Shown here: in pieces, positions 48,582 to 52,046 of the stretch
Position numbering within the stretch: the stretch's first letter is position 1
Layout of the letters: every line of letters starts with the position of its first letter
Assembly (NCBI GenBank): GCA_946477995.1
Contig: CAMLAI010000004.1
Location: 1-52,046 of the forward strand
DNA length: 52,046 bases
From: an uncultured Gilliamella sp.
GTDB lineage: Bacteria > Pseudomonadota > Gammaproteobacteria > Enterobacterales > Orbaceae
Direction: 5' to 3'
Translations under genes and position numbers: made by a program
The notes under the pieces: model-generated
The model's database searches: none
Told to the model about the DNA's origin: nothing
The model's input: the letters and a program-made list of their open reading frames with translations, nothing else

Positions 48582-48711
48582 GCTAAAATTAAATTTGTTA
48601 TAGTTAAAAACTATATTAACCAATAAAAAAGTAGAATTATTCAATAACATTTTTTTTTGTTATCTTTTTAACCACTAAAGAAATGTGATTAAGATGAAAA
48701 GGAAACAAAAA

Positions 48712-50985
48712 ATGAATACTGCTGTTATTGGTTATCCTCGTGTTGGTAAACTTCGTGAACTTAAGTTTGCAACTGAAGCTTATTTTAAAGGTAATAAAAC
48801 CCAAGCTGAATTATTAAACGAAGCAAAAGCGCTTCGTGCAGAGCACTTAAAACAACAACGTGCACAAAACATTGCTTATATCTCATCTAATGACTTTTCA
48901 TTTTATGATGCGGTTTTAGATACCGCTTGTTTACTTAATGTGATTCCAAAACGTTATCAAGATTTAGGTTTGCCTGAGCTTGATCGCTATTTTGCGATGG
49001 CGCGTGGCTATCAAGGTGACAAAGGCGATGTGCGAGCTTTAGCAATGAAAAAATGGTTCAATACCAATTATCATTATTTAGTGCCTGAAATTGAAGATTC
49101 AGTGCAAATTAAATTAGCTGGCAACAAACCATTTGATGAGTATCAAGAAGCAAAAGCGCTCGGTATTCAAACTAAACCCGTTGTAGTTGGTCCATTAACC
49201 TTTTTTAAATTGGCCCAATATTTAGGTAATAAAAAAATCACTGACTTTAAAGCTGATATTATTAAAGCTTATCAAGATATTATTCAAAAATTTACGGCAT
49301 TAGGTGCAGAGTGGATTCAAATTGATGAGCCAATTTTAGTCACTGATCTTAATCACGATGATATCGCTTTATTTACCGAGCTTTATCAAGCAATCTTATC
49401 TGTCAAAGGTGCGACTAAAGTGGTTCTACAAACCTATTTTGGTGATGTACGTGATTGTTATAAAGAGTTAGTTGCTCTGCCATTCGATGGTATTGGTCTT
49501 GATTTTGTTGAAGGAAAACAATCACTAGCATTACTTGAAGCTAATGGTTTTCCAGCGAATAAAGTGTTATTTGCAGGTGTTGTTAATGGTAAAAACATCT
49601 GGAAAAATAATTATCAAAAAACGTTAGCTTTACTTGGTAAGATTAAACAAAAAGCGGCTAACATCGTTATTAATACTTCATGCTCATTATTACATGTACC
49701 TTATACGTTGCAGAATGAAACCAAACTAACCATTCAACAACGTGCTTACTTTGCTTTTGCTCAAGAAAAACTGCAAGAACTTGCAGAGTTAGGTCAATTA
49801 TTTAAAGAAGCTAATCCTGAAAATAGTGCAGCTTATAAAGCAAATCAAACATTATTTACCCGTGAACGTGAAGGGGCAAATCATTCTGTACGTGAAAAAG
49901 TGGCTGCGTTAAAAGCGTCTGATTTTACCCGTTTACCGGAATTTTCAGTACGTGAGGCAGCACAAAAGAAAGCCTTTAATTTACCACTATTGCCAACTAC
50001 GACTATTGGTTCTTTCCCACAAACACCCGATGTGCGCGTAAATCGTGCAAAATTCAAAAAAGGTGAAATTTGTTTGAATGAATATACTGAGTTTAATAAG
50101 CAAAAAATTGCAGAATGTATCAAGCTTCAAGAAAAAATTGGTATTGATGTATTAGTTCACGGTGAATTTGAACGTAATGATATGGTGGAGTATTTTGGTG
50201 AAAGCTTAAATGGCTTTGTCTTTACCGAAAAAGCATGGGTTCAATCTTATGGTACTCGTTGTGTTAAGCCACCAATTGTTTGGGGTGATATTTCACGTTC
50301 TAAACCGATTACGGTTGAATATTCAAAATATGCGCAAAGTCTTACTGATAAACCTGTTAAGGGTATGTTGACAGGACCTGTGACAATTCTTAACTGGTCA
50401 TTCCCACGTGAAGATATTTCACAAAAAGAATCAGTATTCCAAATTGCGTTAGCCATAGGTGATGAAGTATTAGATCTTGAAGCTGCTGGTATTAAAATCA
50501 TTCAAATTGATGAGGCCGCACTTAAAGAAAAATTACCATTACGTAAAGCGGATTGGAACAGTGAATACCTTGATTGGGCAATTCCATCATTTAGATTAGT
50601 ACACAGCAAAGTGCAAGCCGATACACAAATTCATACCCATATGTGTTATAGCGAATTTGCAGATATTATTAAAGATATTGATGCAATGGATGCCGATGTG
50701 ATTTCGTTTGAAGCTTCACGCTCAAATCTACAATTGATTGATGTACTTAAAGCTAATAACTTTAAAACAGAAGTTGGGCCGGGTGTCTATGATATCCATT
50801 CACCACGTGTTCCGCCTGTTGCTGAAATTAAAACAACCATTGAAAAATTACTTGCAAAAATTGACAAGCAAAAACTTTGGATCAATCCAGATTGTGGCTT
50901 AAAAACTCGAGGCGAAAAAGAAGTGGTTGAAAGCTTAGAGCATTTAGTTCAAGCAACCTTAGAAGTTCGAAAAACACTTAATTAA
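48712..50985 (+). CDS. metE: cobalamin-independent methionine synthase
   Basis: It transfers the methyl group of methyl-tetrahydrofolate (triglutamate) to homocysteine. It is a double TIM-barrel zinc enzyme. The catalytic C-terminal half shows [41 protein letters not shown], the zinc ligands in THMCYSEF and NPDCGLKTR, and [13 protein letters not shown]. The frame opens at GTG 48685, but AAAGGA before ATG 48712 and the N-terminus [20 protein letters not shown] choose the latter (757 residues, E. coli 753). metF, which makes its methyl donor, follows. I did not find convincing MetJ or MetR boxes upstream. Confidence 0.95.
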   Translation: MNTAVIGYPRVGKLRELKFATEAYFKGNKTQAELLNEAKALRAEHLKQQRAQNIAYISSNDFSFYDAVLDTACLLNVIPKRYQDLGLPELDRYFAMARGYQGDKGDVRALAMKKWFNTNYHYLVPEIEDSVQIKLAGNKPFDEYQEAKALGIQTKPVVVGPLTFFKLAQYLGNKKITDFKADIIKAYQDIIQKFTALGAEWIQIDEPILVTDLNHDDIALFTELYQAILSVKGATKVVLQTYFGDVRDCYKELVALPFDGIGLDFVEGKQSLALLEANGFPANKVLFAGVVNGKNIWKNNYQKTLALLGKIKQKAANIVINTSCSLLHVPYTLQNETKLTIQQRAYFAFAQEKLQELAELGQLFKEANPENSAAYKANQTLFTREREGANHSVREKVAALKASDFTRLPEFSVREAAQKKAFNLPLLPTTTIGSFPQTPDVRVNRAKFKKGEICLNEYTEFNKQKIAECIKLQEKIGIDVLVHGEFERNDMVEYFGESLNGFVFTEKAWVQSYGTRCVKPPIVWGDISRSKPITVEYSKYAQSLTDKPVKGMLTGPVTILNWSFPREDISQKESVFQIALAIGDEVLDLEAAGIKIIQIDEAALKEKLPLRKADWNSEYLDWAIPSFRLVHSKVQADTQIHTHMCYSEFADIIKDIDAMDADVISFEASRSNLQLIDVLKANNFKTEVGPGVYDIHSPRVPPVAEIKTTIEKLLAKIDKQKLWINPDCGLKTRGEKEVVESLEHLVQATLEVRKTLN

Positions 50986-51026
50986 TACTCTGTTTGCCAA
51001 GTAAGGTCTCTTGGTTATACCTCAGA

Positions 51027-51052
51027 TTCCGCCACCTTTTTTGGTGGCGGAA
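51027..51052 (+). terminator. strong hairpin between metE and metF
   Basis: TTCCGCCACC pairs with GGTGGCGGAA around a T-rich 6-base loop. No T run follows, and metF starts 20 bp later with its ribosome site. It may partly terminate or regulate metF within a shared transcript. Confidence 0.6.
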
Positions 51053-51071
51053 ATGTCAGTAAGGACAATCG

Positions 51072-51971
51072 TTGTCACACGAATGGATGAAACAGATGAA
51101 AACAAATTTACTTTTTAATAAAAAAACGGTGTTCTCTTTTGAAGTTTTTCCACCCAAAAAAACATCGCCATTAGAGACTATCTATAGCACATTACGTGAA
51201 CTTGGCTATTTTAAGCCTGATTTTATCAGTGTTACTTATGGAGCAGGCGGCAGTTTAAATGGTCAAACCACCATTGATATTGCACATTCAGTTAAACACA
51301 CTTATGGTATTGAGAGTGTTGCCCATTTACCGGGTATTAATTTTGATAAAGCTGAGATGAGTAAAATTTTACATGAGCTAAAATGTGCAGGTATTGACAA
51401 TGTTTTAGCGTTGCGTGGTGATATTAGTCCGAATGTACAACCCAAAAATGATTTTCGTTTTGCCAGCGAATTAGTATCGTTCATTAAAGAAAATGGGGAT
51501 TTTAATATTATTGGCGCATGCTATCCAGAGGGACATCTTGAAGCTGCTACCCTTAAACAAGATCTGATTCATTTAAAAGAGAAGGTGAATGCAGGTACCG
51601 ATCAGTTAATCTCACAGCTCTTTTTTGATAATGACTATTTCTATGCGTTTTTAGATAAAGCGCGTGATATGGGGATTAACGTACCAATTGAAGCAGGCAT
51701 TATGCCGGTAACGAATAAAAATCAAATTGAACGTATGGTTTCAATGTGTGGTGTGAATCTACCGAAGAAGTTCAAACAGATGATGGAAAAATATGAACAT
51801 CATCCTGATGCATTCCGTGATGCTGGTATTGCTTATGCTATCGATCAGATTGTGGATTTAGTTTCACAAAATGTTGACGGTATTCATTTATATACAATGA
51901 ACAATAGTTATATCGCTAGAAGAATCAGTGAAGCGGTATCAACGTTATTAGCAGTGCCAAAATCGGCTTAG
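51072..51971 (+). CDS. metF: 5,10-methylenetetrahydrofolate reductase
   Basis: It reduces methylene-tetrahydrofolate to methyl-tetrahydrofolate with FAD, supplying the methyl group used by MetE. The 299-residue TIM barrel shows FSFEVFPPKK (21-30, catalytic Glu), FISVTYGAGGS, LALRGD near 117, ACYPEGH and QLFFDNDYFYAF. The TTG start has AAGGA 6 bases upstream; later ATGs have none. The pattern (ISVTYGAGGS, an insertion in the C-terminal third around KKFKQMMEKYEHHPDA) looks more like Firmicutes MetF than enteric MetF, so transfer is possible. It sits after metE. Confidence 0.93.
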   Translation: MSHEWMKQMKTNLLFNKKTVFSFEVFPPKKTSPLETIYSTLRELGYFKPDFISVTYGAGGSLNGQTTIDIAHSVKHTYGIESVAHLPGINFDKAEMSKILHELKCAGIDNVLALRGDISPNVQPKNDFRFASELVSFIKENGDFNIIGACYPEGHLEAATLKQDLIHLKEKVNAGTDQLISQLFFDNDYFYAFLDKARDMGINVPIEAGIMPVTNKNQIERMVSMCGVNLPKKFKQMMEKYEHHPDAFRDAGIAYAIDQIVDLVSQNVDGIHLYTMNNSYIARRISEAVSTLLAVPKSA

Positions 51972-51994
51972 AAAAGATAGATTAGACAGAAAAT

Positions 51995-52046
51995 TGGTTG
52001 CGGGGGCTGGATTTGAACCAACGACCTTCGGGTTATGAGCCCGACG
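51995..52046 (-). tRNA. initiator tRNA-Met (CAU), 3' part, cut by the window edge
   Basis: Read on the minus strand, the window ends with the anticodon arm CGGGCTCATAACCCG and T arm GGTTCAAATCC, then an acceptor end and encoded CCA. The anticodon is CAT, and the three G-C pairs of the anticodon stem (GGG...CCC) are the hallmark of the initiator. The visible part is close to E. coli tRNA-fMet. The 5' half lies beyond the window. Confidence 0.93.

Noticed and set aside
48601..48711. MetJ or MetR site upstream of metE
   Set aside because: I found neither AGACGTCT-type boxes nor a TGAA-N5-TTCA match that I could defend.

Overview
This is chromosomal DNA from an AT-rich (mostly AAT/TTA-type codons) gammaproteobacterium. 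Many genes sit in arrangements shared with enterics: tsaE-amiB-mutL-miaA-hfq-hflX-hflK-hflC-purA, coaBC-dut-slmA, rpsB-tsf-pyrH-frr and mrdA-mrdB-dacA. Very low GC, small genes and a sucrose-import system fit an Orbaceae-type insect-gut symbiont such as Gilliamella. That assignment is inferred from gene content and composition, not from a search. I saw no insertion sequences, prophage or CRISPR array.

Layout. 1-11 kb: a minus-strand RNA-modification, repair and purine block. 11-13 kb: tusB, tsaC and anmK on the plus strand. 13-18 kb: a decayed gene, then cof-hda on the minus strand, the probable replication origin oriC (about 15.28-15.63 kb), and mnmG-rsmG on the plus strand. 18-27 kb: amiC, then miaB-ybeZ and the rod-shape/peptidoglycan genes mrdA-mrdB-dacA. 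27-31 kb: the translation operon rpsB-tsf-pyrH-frr. 31.6-34.3 kb: deoC-deoR inserted in front of dxr. 34.3-40.1 kb: maa and a non-PTS sucrose regulon (cscK, cscA, cscR, cscB) with palindromic operators and a perfect CRP site. 40-46 kb: cysE, mscS, then recN-coaBC-dut-slmA behind a LexA box. 46-52 kb: mntH behind a Fur box, a yagU-like gene, metE and metF, and the 3' part of an initiator tRNA-Met at the window edge.

The most striking region is the origin. The hda-mnmG gap holds DnaA boxes and an 85% A+T unwinding region with GATC-containing repeats. The GATC (Dam/SeqA) motif does not stop at the origin: it runs at about one per 39 bp through the first two-thirds of mnmG (39 sites from 15399 to 16910), then drops off abruptly. 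A second burst of five sites in 40 bp lies in the start of rsmG. The divergent neighbour of this origin is hda, whose product inactivates DnaA. Its full-length form, with the clamp-binding motif, requires a rare AUU start codon. MutL lacks the endonuclease motif of Dam-less lineages, which agrees with a Dam/MutH/SeqA-type organism.

Many genes here serve tRNA anticodon-loop modification (miaA, miaB, tsaE, tsaC, tusB, mnmG). Others serve cell-wall growth and division (mrdA, mrdB, dacA, two amidases, slmA, anmK). Several starts had to be moved from the longest open frame using Shine-Dalgarno position and protein alignment from memory; these are noted in the entries.
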